Below, piece by piece: positions 55,301 to 64,000 of a stretch of 64,000 nucleotides of DNA (the first letter of the stretch is position 1; every line of letters starts with the position of its first letter). The stretch is from an uncultured Saprospiraceae bacterium (GTDB lineage: Bacteria > Bacteroidota > Bacteroidia > Chitinophagales > Saprospiraceae), in NCBI GenBank assembly GCA_937995755.1, contig CALKJD010000115.1, positions 1-64,000 on the forward strand, in the 5' to 3' direction. Below the pieces are notes generated by a model. It was not told where the DNA came from. It made no database searches and saw nothing but the letters and a program-made list of their open reading frames with translations. The position numbers and the translations under genes were made by a program.

Positions 55301-55453
55301 ATAACTGGTAAGGTAGTACAAAATAGAATTGTCGGTAAATATGATGATTCTTTCATTGGTACATTCTCTCTTATGAGTTATCCTAATGGGGTCTACTTTG
55401 TAAGAGTATTACACCCGACAGCTAATATTTTAGAAAGAGTAATAAAGCAATAA
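52349..55453 (+). CDS. large secreted multidomain protein with type-A T9SS sorting domain
   Basis: 1034 residues. Signal peptide (ITLIIIGLGLCLGLSAQ). A basic linker (residues 25-110) precedes a roughly 410-residue propeller- or sandwich-like domain with GDPIILFDEVANQWFITEF, PKYAITPKSLVVTSNE and SIAIDKNGNIGLGYN. CARDB-like modules follow at about 545-640 and 650-755, then a DSYGDGMCCQFG Cys-rich module (about 810), an SprB-like module, and a type-A sorting domain (VIPNPTDGVFKLKLDN ... GVYFVRV). It should be exported by the type IX system. Enzymatic function not evident; adhesin or surface-layer-type role inferred. Confidence 0.87.
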   Translation: MQKITLIIIGLGLCLGLSAQQVTSKKVEGVSVSTSTVKLMGKSQPIRNLTSKNAMSKEKKDILKKERITPDNFKGRRGSSMAKNAAKEHQGVDLLRQMDFGANKKKVAAEILVNIDGVGNGSPLDPTGDVSNSHYVQAVNATIVAVYDLEGNLVEQFQMQTLWSEFNAQSMGDPIILFDEVANQWFITEFTDPANLLIAVSETDDPLGSYYAYTFSTPNFPDYPKYAITPKSLVVTSNEEGAGVLHQYFIEREALLAGEDDVIMQRVEIEGSPNAEQNFIVSTPADWNGTNLPYDDRPIALKLNDSSWADGPEEDQIELYSFDIDYEDQNNTQVTQTSIVVSPYDAYPCSSSGFGFACVPQSGGGGLDAIPEVIMNVPHQRNFGTHESLVFNFVTDVTDGDNLSGIRWMELRRTSADEEWYLYQEGTFAPDDGKDRFMGSIAIDKNGNIGLGYNISSEDDFVGVRLTGRFATDTLGLMTVEEYEPVAGLGTIQSGGRFGDYSQMSVSPDGGTFWFTTEYAGDGNFVTESRIVSFKLAKDSFDLAVTSIIEPTTSSQLTDSELVTARITNTGVNVISSYIATLMINDVEIESKSINDALGEAENIEVQFDTPIDMSSLGDYNITVAVSTEIDFNPLNDTLRTRVSQLPALEAALTATAETGICAEEIGSVVTIENIGDFDITSAVINVNINGVDVDQIVFTGSIETGATSTLEQLLSTGLETGENTVVFSLIEINAETSDFNPVNNSATVVTTLLDDSNFLTLVFNADNYADEISWILTNTTSGNVISEGELVTNNGTYREDICVPEGDCFTLEVIDSYGDGMCCQFGSGNFSVLNMDGELLLYNDGDFNDGTIESFCQDPILCLLTAVITTSDASGDGVSDGTIIIDASNAIAPYTYSINGNSAQESSIFTNLVSGDYDVRVIDASEACIYEETVTVGTMTSVVDIDGVAVELTVIPNPTDGVFKLKLDNLPSSDKFINVEIIDITGKVVQNRIVGKYDDSFIGTFSLMSYPNGVYFVRVLHPTANILERVIKQ

Positions 55454-55477
55454 ACTTCATAGGTTTATAAAATTAAT

Positions 55478-55519
55478 ATAGTCCACTTCATCTTTATTGG
55501 TGAAGTGGACTATTTTTAT
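55478..55519 (+). terminator. terminator of the 52349 gene
   Basis: Perfect 13-base arms ATAGTCCACTTCA and TGAAGTGGACTAT around a 10-base loop, followed by TTTTATT. Confidence 0.85.
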
Positions 55520-55711
55520 TAGGATTGACCCTCTAAATGGAGTAGTACGAAGTATAGCAATGATAGGATTGCCGAATGCGCATTTGCACTTCGACTGCAG
55601 CGCTACATTAAGAGTCTACTATATATAGTCGTTGAGAATAGGAGAGTAGAGAATCGACAAGAAAGCCTTATTAAGCTATGCTAGAGATCGGCTAGCTCTA
55701 TTTGTAATTAC

Positions 55712-58700
55712 TTAATTACTTGTACTACAACCGTTGCTATCTACTACTTCAAAGCAATATGTGACACCTCCAGTCAATCCATAGATAGTATGATTTCCAT
55801 GGAAGTTAAACACTTCAGATCCTGTCTCAGGGCCATCTTCTGATTTCCAATAAATGGTATATGGGATAACACCTCCAGATACATTGATAGTCACTGAACC
55901 TTCTCCGATTTGACAATCGTCATTTATATTGGCAACTATAGTGGCTTGAGGATCAGGGGTAGTGATTTCTATATCCGTAGGCCAAACATCTTGACAGCCA
56001 GTCTCAAGAGAAGTGATTGTTATATCGGAGTATGTACCTTCGCATAGACCATCTATAAGTATATCTCCAGCAAAGTTGTAAGGTCCATCGGTAATGGTGT
56101 TTCCGTCGTATGTATATGTAATTTCAAATTCTCCAGTGACTCCGAGGTTGGCATCTACAGTGAAGCTTCCATCGCATACACCACTACAGTTACTCACACC
56201 ACTAGTTAATGTAACGTGTTCCCAGTCAGCATGCGATTCACTTATTTCGATATCGTCTCCAGTCCATATATCTGTACAACCCGTATTAGTACCTTGGATA
56301 GTAATATTGGAATAAGACCCTGCACATAGATCACCAATAACTATAGCCGTATCTGGTTCAACACCAAAGTCGTAAGGCCCAGCAGAAAATGTTGTTCCAC
56401 CATAATCATAATAAACTATAAATGGTCCAGTTACTGAGTAGTCGACTTCAATAATCATATCTCCAGTACAGCTACCATCACAAGCTACGTTCGATCCAAG
56501 AGTAACATTTTCTATTTCTGCATCATTTACTGTGATACTAATGTCATCAACGACTTGACACATATTATTATCAGTAATGGTCACGGTATATGTAGTACTA
56601 CTGGTTGGATTGACAGTAATAGTTGGTGTAGAAGGTCCATTACTCCATTGGTAACTATAAGTAAATCCTGACATCGTATTAGTTACGGAAGCCGTAATAT
56701 TAATTTCAGCTCCATTACATGACGAAGTATTGTCTGCAGTGATAGATACTTCTGGTAAAGGATTGACCGCTACCGTAATATCCGCGGTAGAAGTACAGCC
56801 GTCATTATTAGTGACAGTAACTACATACGTAGTAGTAGATAGCGGTGATACGCTAACTTGATCTGTAGTGGCGCCTCCTGCAAATGCGTTCCACTGATAA
56901 GTTAAACCTGAAGGACTCGCGGTCAGAATAGTAGCTGAGCCATAGCATATGTCCTCATCGCCATTGACAGTAGGGACAAATGGGGGCAGAACTTCTACGG
57001 AATCTTCTGCAGTACAGCCATTATTATCGGTCACAGTCACACTATATACGCCAGCTGAAGTGACTACAGGGTTTTGGTCGGTAGACACGAATCCATTGGG
57101 TCCAGTATATGAGAAGGTATAGCCAGGAGATCCACCTGTTACATCTAAATCTAGTTGAGTATTGCCAACTTCAAAACAATTAGATCCGTTAATGCTAAGG
57201 TCAGTTGTTGGAGGTTGATTTACAGTTACATTGATAAATGTAGCGGCGGTACATCCATTGTCGTCAGTTACGGTTACTTTATATTGTGTATTCGCTATTG
57301 GACTTACAGTATGGCTAGCTGCATCACTCAATCCATTATCCCAAGTGTATACAAAAGGTGCATCACCAGTTGATGTAGGCGCTTCTATTAATACAGATTC
57401 GCCTGCACATATTTCACCTGGAGTAGCGGAGCCTGTAATGTTAACTTCATTTACATCTACGACATCTGTTGATGTAACATCACAGCCATCATTAGTAGTA
57501 TAAGTATATGTAATGGTGTGAGATCCTGTGCCTGCCACATAAGAGTTGAACGTAGTACCATCAATTATTCCAGGTCCAGAATAAGTGCCACCGAGAGGGA
57601 GACCACCCGAAAGTACAAAGTTGACATCTTCAATACAAAAGGCTTCAAATGGTAAGTTGAGAGTTACGTCTGGAGTCTCTATGATTTCAACATCATCGAT
57701 GGCGGCTTCCAGTTTACTTCCTCCACCGTAATCAGAAGATCTAACCCTTATGTATATTGTCTTTCCAGCATGTGCAGTCAAGGTTGTTGATGCACTAGTC
57801 CAAACAGCATTTCTATTGGATGCAGCACCAATTTCTGATACTACAGTAGTCAATACATTATCATTTGAAGCATCTAATATTTCTACATATAAGTAATCCG
57901 AACTGCTACTATTACTATAATGCGCAAAGTAATACTGTAGGTCAAAGGCAATATTGGTTACATTGGTGGATAAGTTAATATCTCTAGACCTAGCGACGGT
58001 TTCACCTCCATCAAGGTCTTGCTGGTTTCCATTCCCTGTTAAAAGGTCTTGGCTACCTCTATAGGGGACGATCTCCATTAAGATACCATTAGTATTGTAT
58101 GGATTAGGTGATCCTATTTCAAAATTACCATCGGAGGCGCCATTGGTAAACGTCCATGCGTTATCTCCACTTGTATTTTCAAAGTTGGCTCTGAAAGCAT
58201 TATCTATTCCGATACATGCACAGTTAGAGGGTGATATACTTAAAGGATTGTTAGAATAGCCAGCAAGACATCCTGTGATCGTATTCCGGATTACTATAGT
58301 ATAGTTTCTTGGTACTAGATTGTCAAAAGTATTTGAAGATTGGTAAGAGACGCCACCATCAATACTATATTCTAAATCACTACCACTCGCAGAAATGGTT
58401 AAGCTTCCATTATCATTTTCTGGACAATTGGAAGGGTCTGTTACAACGATGTTTGTAATTTCGCCAACACCACAGGCAGGGTCTTCACAATCCGTAAGTC
58501 CATTACCATCATTATCTATACCATCATCACATATCTCAACACAAATTGGATCTTCTATAATGACAGGATTAAAGGCATAATCTATATTACATCCAGTCAA
58601 AGAATTTTGGACCCAGATATTATACGTGCCTGCAGTAAGATTTAAAAACTCATTACTTGTCTGGTAAGTGATTCCGCCATCAACACTGTATTCTAGGTCA

Positions 58701-61700
58701 GAGCCAATGGCCTGTATACTGATCGTTCCATTGTCAAGAATGGGGCAGTTGTCTGTATTAGTAGAGCTAAGGAAAGTAATGACTGGATTACAATCGTCAT
58801 CAGCACAATCTGTAAGTCCATCGCCATCATTATCGATGCCATCATCACATATTTCTATCACCTGACATCCACTTTCGAATGTTGTATATCTACCAAGTCC
58901 TATTCTTTGATTACCACTATTAAATCTGTGATATGTTCCACTATTACCTTCGACATTTAAGGCATAATCAGTATATACAAACTGGACACTAGATACAGTA
59001 CCAGAATTATTTACTGTGATATTACCTGATGGATCAAAAGTTTGTGCTTGAATAACTTCGTGAATATCAGGGCGATCATTATTGTTATTGTCCGTAAAAT
59101 TGGCTCTCGCTACATCTCCAATTACTTTTACTTTATTACTATTGTATGGAGTAATTACATTATTGCCGGCACCTGAAAGTATTTGTACTTGATCAATGTA
59201 GGCACCTGCATAAGATCCGTTGTTGCCAGAGAGATCCATATCTATATCCACTATTGTATACTGAATATTAGAGAATGCTTGTCCATTATCAAGATACATC
59301 GTCACTGTCATGTTAGATGTATTATCTCTGTAGTAATTGATCGTACCATTTATATTTTCCTGACCTTGCAAATCAAGATCTATAACCGTCTGGGCTCCGT
59401 TATAAACAATCGATGGATCATTGGTATTAAATTCTGCGTCATTAAGGACTGCACCATTAGGGAAGTTGACCGCAGAACCACCAGCAGGTCCTCCTTCGAG
59501 TACCATAGATACAATGTAATTAAATCCTGCGTCTGAACCATCAGCAGCATAAAGAACATTACCTTCAGCTGTAGCTACCTTGTCACTAAATTTAGTTATG
59601 ACTGGCACATCCAAATCAAAATCAATCATGTAAGTATTAGATGCGTTTACACATTCTGAATCCTCGCAATCGATGTCACCATCACCATCATTATCGATAC
59701 CGTCATCACATATTTCTCCACATATTGGATCTTCTAATACAACAGGATTATTTGGGTAGGCGGTAGTACATCCAGTGGAAGAGTTAGCCAATATGATGTA
59801 GTAGTTTCCTGGTGCTAATCCAGCGAACATACTTGATGTTTGATAGGTAACTCCATTGTCAATACTGAATTGCAAGTCATTTCCAGATCCTGTAATAGAG
59901 ATCGTTCCGTTATCTAATACTGGACAATTATATGGAGGGTACGCGGTAACTAAACCAACCGTTGGAGCTCCACAGTTTCCATCAAGACAATCAATAAGTC
60001 CATCGCCGTCATTGTCAATTCCATCATCACATATCTCGTTACATGTGCTATTATATAAAGTTACTGTAGGGCCATTTCCTTCACAACCAGTTTCACTATT
60101 TCTAGCCCTTAGGTAATAGGTGCCTGCAGTAAGATTATCAAAAGATGGATCATCCTGGAACGTAGCTCCACCATCAATACTGTATTGTACATGAGATCCC
60201 ACAGCATCCATTAAAATGTTACCATTGTTTAAGGCGTAGCAGTTGTCAGGATCAGTATGATCTTCACCAATAGAAGAAGGTGTACCACAATCGCCATCTG
60301 CACAATCAATATTTCCATCTCCATCATTATCAATTCCATCATCGCATATTTCACCACATTCTGGATCCACTAGCACTAAAGGATTATTGACATAAGTGAG
60401 AACACAGCCACTTACTTTATTCCTTACTTTGATATTAAATGATCCGTTGTATAAACCAGAAAAAGTAGGTGAGTTTTGATAGATAATACCGTTAGTGATA
60501 CTATATTCTAAATCGTCTCCTGTAGCTATTATTATAATAGAACCATTATTCAAATCAGGACAGTTACTCGGATCTGCTGCAAGCACATTGTCTATAGTTG
60601 CTGGATTACATTCTGGATCATCACAATCGATAAGTCCATCACCATCATCATCTATATTGTTATTACAGATCTCTGCACAAACTTCTTCATTTACTACAAA
60701 AGGATTGAAAGGATAATCCACTTCACATCCTGTAATTCCATTTTTAATTACGACGGTGTAATTTCCAGAAACCAAACCAGTAAAAGTATTTGAAGTTTGA
60801 AATGTTACACCACCATTGACACTAAATTGTAAGTTATTTCCTGAAGCAGATATTGTTATATCTCCATTGTCTAGAGTAGGGCAGTTGTCAGCTGAGTTAC
60901 TAGTTACACTATTATAAGTTGGAGCTTCACAATCTGGATCATCACAATCTGCGTTACCATCACCATCATTATCAATACCATCACCACATATTTCTACACA
61001 TACTGGATCAGTAATCACGACGGAGTTGGATGCATAATCAATGTAACATCCTGATTCAGTATTTCTTACTCTGATGTCATAGTCGCCAGCAGAAAGATTA
61101 TTAAATTGATTGCTTATTTGATAAGTAGCTCCACCATCTATACTAAATTCTTTATCATCTCCTGAGGCGAAAATATTGATGTAACCGTTGTCTAGATCTG
61201 GACAGTTATCTGGATCACTAGATATCACTTGTATGATATTAGGAGTAGGACAATCCGTGTCATCACAATCTGCATTACCATCACCATCGTTATCAATACC
61301 GTCGCCACAAATTTCAACGCATACAGGATCTGTAAGTAATACATTATTACTGGCGTAGTCTACATAACATCCGGAAACGCTATTTCTAACTCGGATTGTA
61401 AATGATCCGTTTTCTAAATTATTAAAGATGTTACTTGACTGATAAGTTGAACCACCATTGATACTATACTCAAGATTAAGACCTAATGCTTCTATTGTGA
61501 TGAGACCATTATCAAGATTAGGACAGTTGTCTGGATGTGCAATGTTTACAGAAGAAATTGTAGGCATCCCACATTCTCCATCTGCACAATCTATCATGCC
61601 ATCACCATCGTTATCAATTCCATCATTACAAATTTCCGGACATGCAGCATCTATAAGCATGAGTGGATTAGAAGCATATTCTAGTTCACAATTAGAAATG

Positions 61701-64000
61701 GTATCTCTAATAACAATATTGTAATTGCCATTCATAAGAGAGGTGAATGCATTGGTCAGTTGAAAGGTATTTCCATTGTCTATACTATATACTATGTCTG
61801 TTCCTGTGGCAGTAATAGTAATAGTACCATTATCTAGTACAGGACAGTTATCTGGTCCAGAAGATGAAACCGCATCTATTGTGGCTGGCATACAATCTGG
61901 ATCAGCACAATCGATAAGTCCGTCACCATCATTGTCCACACCGTCGCTACAATCTTCAACACAGTTTCCATTTATAATTACAATGGGATTGTTGCCGTAA
62001 TCTGCAAAGCAATTGGTACCTATTCTTCTAATTCTTACGTTATAAGTTCCTGCAGTAAGTCCATTAAAATTTCTTCCATTTGTATAGAATGTTCCTCCAT
62101 CAATACTATATTCATAAGCATTGTTTTCTAATGAATTGATATGTATGAAAGCGTTATTCAGATTAGGGCAGTTGTCAGCATTTTTAACAGTAACACTTTC
62201 TAGGATAGGAAGACAATCGCTGTCATCACAATCTATGTCACCATCGCCATCATTATCTACACCATCAGTACAAATCTCTGGACAGTTTTCTGCTATTAAG
62301 ATGATAGGATTATTACTGTAGTCTATGTAACATTCGATGCCTACATATCTTATTCTTACATTATAAGTTCCAGCTATGAGGTTGTTGAATGTTGCGTTCG
62401 TCGACCAAGTTGAACCTCCATCAATACTATATTCTATGGAGCCACCAGGACCAGTACTTGTATTGGCACTTACACTTATCTGACCATCATTTAAATTAGT
62501 GCAATCTAGTATGTTTTGTTCATTTACAGAGGTGAAACTAGGTGTGCCACAGTCGCCATCGTCACAATCTATGTCACCATCTAAATCATTGTCAATTCCA
62601 TCATTACAAATCTCTGGACAAGCTATCTGAATTAAAGTAATAGTAGTAGTATGATCGATAAAACAGCCAGTTGAAGTATTCTGTATTCGTATATCATAAT
62701 CTCCAGGAACTAGATCAAGAAATGCATTACTTGCTTGGTAGGTAGTACCTCCATCGATACTGTAAGCAAGATTAGATCCATTAGCTGAAATAGTAATTGA
62801 TCCATTATCTAGATCTTGGCAATTACTTGGGTTTACAGGTGTGACAGATGTGATAGTTGGTTGTCCACAATCTGCATCATCACAATCTATATCGCCATCG
62901 CCATCATTATCAATGTTGTCATCACAGATCTCTGGACAATCGCCATTAGTTATTGTGATGCTAGAGGATACAGTACAACCATGTGTATCGGTTACTGTGA
63001 GACTGTAAGTACCATCGTTTGTAATTGATAAAGTATCATTAGTACTGTTATCATTCCAGATATAACTCAAGTCTAAGTTTCCACATAAAGTGATATCCGT
63101 AAAATAACTATAGCCATCTATATAGGCAGCTGTATTAGTGGATGAGTATAATGAATGGTCGTAATATAGAGTGCCAGTACTAGCTATTGCACTGGTGTAC
63201 ATCACATTGTTATCTAAGAGGTATTCTATAGTTGTACCAGTTCGGCGAATACACATAGTTTGACCAACAATCGAAGTCGCGCTGTCATATGCAATATTAA
63301 TTAGTGTTCCACTTTCTCTAATTTGTAAAGTGAATTTATTGATATCAGGTCGGATCGCAACATTGATGCCGAAGTCAATTCCAGAATAATTATTGTCTGT
63401 CGCTGGATCCGAATTAAGTCCAAAAGTTTGCAGAGATGAAAGGTTGAAATCTGATAATGTCCAACAGAGTTCTCCATCTCCACTTATACCTGATCCACCG
63501 GTAGCATATGAATTAGCCCACCCTTGAGTCATCAAAGGTCTTTGTGCACTTAAACTCTGATAGCTTTCGCATGTCTGACTCTCTATGGTGAATGATTCTC
63601 CTGGGCAAATCTCTGTATCTTCTACGGACAGATTCATGGTAGGTTGACAATCGGTATCGTTGCAATCTATTAAGCCATCACCGTCATCATCTATATTGTT
63701 ATCGCAGATTTCTACACATACTGGACTGTTGATATTTACTGGATTAGAATCGAATGTTACGGAGCAGCCTGTTACACTATTACGAACTGCAATCGTATAT
63801 GCACCTTGATTTAATGCCGTGAATGAATTACTAGTTTGATAGCTAGTTCCATTATTGATACTGTATTCAAGATTTTCACCATTTGCAGTAATACTTATTG
63901 ATCCATCATTGAGAGTGGGGCAGTTGTCAGCATGCGCATAACTTATACCCACTATTTCTGGAGTACAATCTAAGTCTGCGCAATCGATATCACCATTCCC
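55712..64000 (-). CDS. giant secreted repeat protein: metal-loop and SprB-like modules (N-terminus beyond the window)
   Basis: The frame is open to the right edge (the last codons read GNGDIDCADLDCTPEIV), so at least 2,762 residues are visible and the N-terminus is missing. The GTG at 63952 is internal. From 64000 to about 58230 there are about 15 units averaging 107 residues: EICDDGIDNDGDGLIDC-x-D-x-DC, then a module with DNGxIxIxAxG, YSIDGGxTYQ, FxNLxxGxY and a TGC. Domains are inserted into the unit starting at 63711 and the unit starting at 59723. From about 58230 to 55712 come an extracellular beta domain and several PKD/SprB-like modules (CAGESVLIEAP, VYTWDNGLSDAASHTV). The protein ends DSNGCSTSN with no recognisable sorting domain. 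A surface or matrix adhesin is likely. Confidence 0.88.
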   Translation of the reverse strand, partial: GNGDIDCADLDCTPEIVGISYAHADNCPTLNDGSISITANGENLEYSINNGTSYQTSNSFTALNQGAYTIAVRNSVTGCSVTFDSNPVNINSPVCVEICDNNIDDDGDGLIDCNDTDCQPTMNLSVEDTEICPGESFTIESQTCESYQSLSAQRPLMTQGWANSYATGGSGISGDGELCWTLSDFNLSSLQTFGLNSDPATDNNYSGIDFGINVAIRPDINKFTLQIRESGTLINIAYDSATSIVGQTMCIRRTGTTIEYLLDNNVMYTSAIASTGTLYYDHSLYSSTNTAAYIDGYSYFTDITLCGNLDLSYIWNDNSTNDTLSITNDGTYSLTVTDTHGCTVSSSITITNGDCPEICDDNIDNDGDGDIDCDDADCGQPTITSVTPVNPSNCQDLDNGSITISANGSNLAYSIDGGTTYQASNAFLDLVPGDYDIRIQNTSTGCFIDHTTTITLIQIACPEICNDGIDNDLDGDIDCDDGDCGTPSFTSVNEQNILDCTNLNDGQISVSANTSTGPGGSIEYSIDGGSTWSTNATFNNLIAGTYNVRIRYVGIECYIDYSNNPIILIAENCPEICTDGVDNDGDGDIDCDDSDCLPILESVTVKNADNCPNLNNAFIHINSLENNAYEYSIDGGTFYTNGRNFNGLTAGTYNVRIRRIGTNCFADYGNNPIVIINGNCVEDCSDGVDNDGDGLIDCADPDCMPATIDAVSSSGPDNCPVLDNGTITITATGTDIVYSIDNGNTFQLTNAFTSLMNGNYNIVIRDTISNCELEYASNPLMLIDAACPEICNDGIDNDGDGMIDCADGECGMPTISSVNIAHPDNCPNLDNGLITIEALGLNLEYSINGGSTYQSSNIFNNLENGSFTIRVRNSVSGCYVDYASNNVLLTDPVCVEICGDGIDNDGDGNADCDDTDCPTPNIIQVISSDPDNCPDLDNGYINIFASGDDKEFSIDGGATYQISNQFNNLSAGDYDIRVRNTESGCYIDYASNSVVITDPVCVEICGDGIDNDGDGNADCDDPDCEAPTYNSVTSNSADNCPTLDNGDITISASGNNLQFSVNGGVTFQTSNTFTGLVSGNYTVVIKNGITGCEVDYPFNPFVVNEEVCAEICNNNIDDDGDGLIDCDDPECNPATIDNVLAADPSNCPDLNNGSIIIIATGDDLEYSITNGIIYQNSPTFSGLYNGSFNIKVRNKVSGCVLTYVNNPLVLVDPECGEICDDGIDNDGDGNIDCADGDCGTPSSIGEDHTDPDNCYALNNGNILMDAVGSHVQYSIDGGATFQDDPSFDNLTAGTYYLRARNSETGCEGNGPTVTLYNSTCNEICDDGIDNDGDGLIDCLDGNCGAPTVGLVTAYPPYNCPVLDNGTISITGSGNDLQFSIDNGVTYQTSSMFAGLAPGNYYIILANSSTGCTTAYPNNPVVLEDPICGEICDDGIDNDGDGDIDCEDSECVNASNTYMIDFDLDVPVITKFSDKVATAEGNVLYAADGSDAGFNYIVSMVLEGGPAGGSAVNFPNGAVLNDAEFNTNDPSIVYNGAQTVIDLDLQGQENINGTINYYRDNTSNMTVTMYLDNGQAFSNIQYTIVDIDMDLSGNNGSYAGAYIDQVQILSGAGNNVITPYNSNKVKVIGDVARANFTDNNNNDRPDIHEVIQAQTFDPSGNITVNNSGTVSSVQFVYTDYALNVEGNSGTYHRFNSGNQRIGLGRYTTFESGCQVIEICDDGIDNDGDGLTDCADDDCNPVITFLSSTNTDNCPILDNGTISIQAIGSDLEYSVDGGITYQTSNEFLNLTAGTYNIWVQNSLTGCNIDYAFNPVIIEDPICVEICDDGIDNDGNGLTDCEDPACGVGEITNIVVTDPSNCPENDNGSLTISASGSDLEYSIDGGVSYQSSNTFDNLVPRNYTIVIRNTITGCLAGYSNNPLSISPSNCACIGIDNAFRANFENTSGDNAWTFTNGASDGNFEIGSPNPYNTNGILMEIVPYRGSQDLLTGNGNQQDLDGGETVARSRDINLSTNVTNIAFDLQYYFAHYSNSSSSDYLYVEILDASNDNVLTTVVSEIGAASNRNAVWTSASTTLTAHAGKTIYIRVRSSDYGGGSKLEAAIDDVEIIETPDVTLNLPFEAFCIEDVNFVLSGGLPLGGTYSGPGIIDGTTFNSYVAGTGSHTITYTYTTNDGCDVTSTDVVDVNEVNITGSATPGEICAGESVLIEAPTSTGDAPFVYTWDNGLSDAASHTVSPIANTQYKVTVTDDNGCTAATFINVTVNQPPTTDLSINGSNCFEVGNTQLDLDVTGGSPGYTFSYTGPNGFVSTDQNPVVTSAGVYSVTVTDNNGCTAEDSVEVLPPFVPTVNGDEDICYGSATILTASPSGLTYQWNAFAGGATTDQVSVSPLSTTTYVVTVTNNDGCTSTADITVAVNPLPEVSITADNTSSCNGAEINITASVTNTMSGFTYSYQWSNGPSTPTITVNPTSSTTYTVTITDNNMCQVVDDISITVNDAEIENVTLGSNVACDGSCTGDMIIEVDYSVTGPFIVYYDYGGTTFSAGPYDFGVEPDTAIVIGDLCAGSYSNITIQGTNTGCTDIWTGDDIEISESHADWEHVTLTSGVSNCSGVCDGSFTVDANLGVTGEFEITYTYDGNTITDGPYNFAGDILIDGLCEGTYSDITITSLETGCQDVWPTDIEITTPDPQATIVANINDDCQIGEGSVTINVSGGVIPYTIYWKSEDGPETGSEVFNFHGNHTIYGLTGGVTYCFEVVDSNGCSTSN
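58230..64000 (-). repeat. about 321-base tandem coding repeat array
   Basis: About 15 units of 315-330 bases lie within the giant frame (321 bases for the unit reading EICNDGIDNDGDGM). The protein copies vary widely (for example DGDGNADC, DLDGDIDC, DGNGLTDC) while the spacing and six cysteines hold, so the array is old rather than recently amplified. Two neighbouring units (starting EICGDGIDNDGDGNADC) are the most alike. The two inserted domains interrupt it at roughly 58870-59650 and 62930-63640. Confidence 0.8.

Noticed and set aside
58395-62321. Plus-strand open frames rich in the string SQSISPSPSLSIPSSHIS
   Set aside because: They are the reverse-strand reading of the repeated DNDGDG codons of the giant gene; they have no start context or other protein features.
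58230-64000. Regular 321-base spacing that could suggest a CRISPR or satellite array
   Set aside because: The period is far longer than a CRISPR unit, the repeats are coding in one open frame, and they diverge at the DNA level while keeping the protein pattern.

Overview
The window is an AT-rich chromosomal segment from a member of the Bacteroidota, most likely of the Saprospiria (Lewinella/Saprospiraceae type). The evidence is: several secreted proteins with type IX secretion C-terminal sorting domains of both kinds (type A, ending after a 'YPNP' segment, and type B, the gliding-motility type), many SprB-like repeats, a sigma/FecR/TonB-receptor set, a hybrid two-component regulator with a propeller sensor, lipoproteins with a Cys directly after the signal peptide, and several TAnnTTTG promoter-like boxes. 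No insertion sequence, prophage, CRISPR array or rRNA gene is visible; one tRNA (His, GTG) is present.

Layout. 0-4 kb: the tail of an unknown gene, a type-B sorted adhesin with four SprB-like repeats, a small secreted protein and a secreted esterase-like protein. 4-8 kb: phosphoenolpyruvate carboxylase, tRNA-His and a lipoprotein. 8-14 kb: ECF sigma factor, FecR-type anti-sigma factor, a TonB-dependent receptor with an STN domain and a DUF4249-like lipoprotein, a cell-surface-signalling and uptake locus. 14.5-23 kb: a Crp/Fnr regulator, an orphan TRAP solute-binding lipoprotein with a metzincin lipoprotein, a MazG-like pyrophosphohydrolase, a PyrR-like phosphoribosyltransferase, a two-gene iron-sulfur oxidoreductase, and a CPBP protease with a Bacteroidota-specific small protein; the last two genes are bracketed by an inverted 31-base repeat. 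23-30.4 kb: an adhesin made of 17-residue head-like repeats, a LytTR regulator and a 1371-residue hybrid sensor-regulator. 30.4-37 kb: EttA, an outer-membrane protein, an FG-GAP/ASPIC sorted protein, a two-domain fasciclin lipoprotein and a small sorted protein. 37-42 kb: a 1518-residue L-domain/VWA surface protein.

42-48.4 kb holds the most distinctive metabolic locus: a LodA-like cysteine-tryptophylquinone oxidase and its LodB-like flavoprotein partner, followed on the same strand by an EamA transporter, two small conserved genes and a phosphodiesterase-like protein. 48.5-52 kb carries a proline-iminopeptidase-like lipoprotein, a TauE/SafE permease whose first membrane helix has no ATG/GTG/TTG start, a TspO-like protein, a pentapeptide-repeat protein and a small lipoprotein. 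52.3-55.5 kb is a type-A sorted multidomain protein.

55.7-64 kb is one enormous open frame on the minus strand that runs off the right edge. It is built from about 15 copies of a roughly 107-residue cysteine-rich unit that alternates an acidic Asp/Asn/Gly metal-binding-type loop with an SprB-like beta module. Two different domains are inserted into the array. A run of PKD/SprB-like modules follows, and the protein stops without a recognisable sorting domain. Together the genes suggest a surface-attached, probably gliding or particle-colonising heterotroph with heavy investment in secreted repeat proteins.
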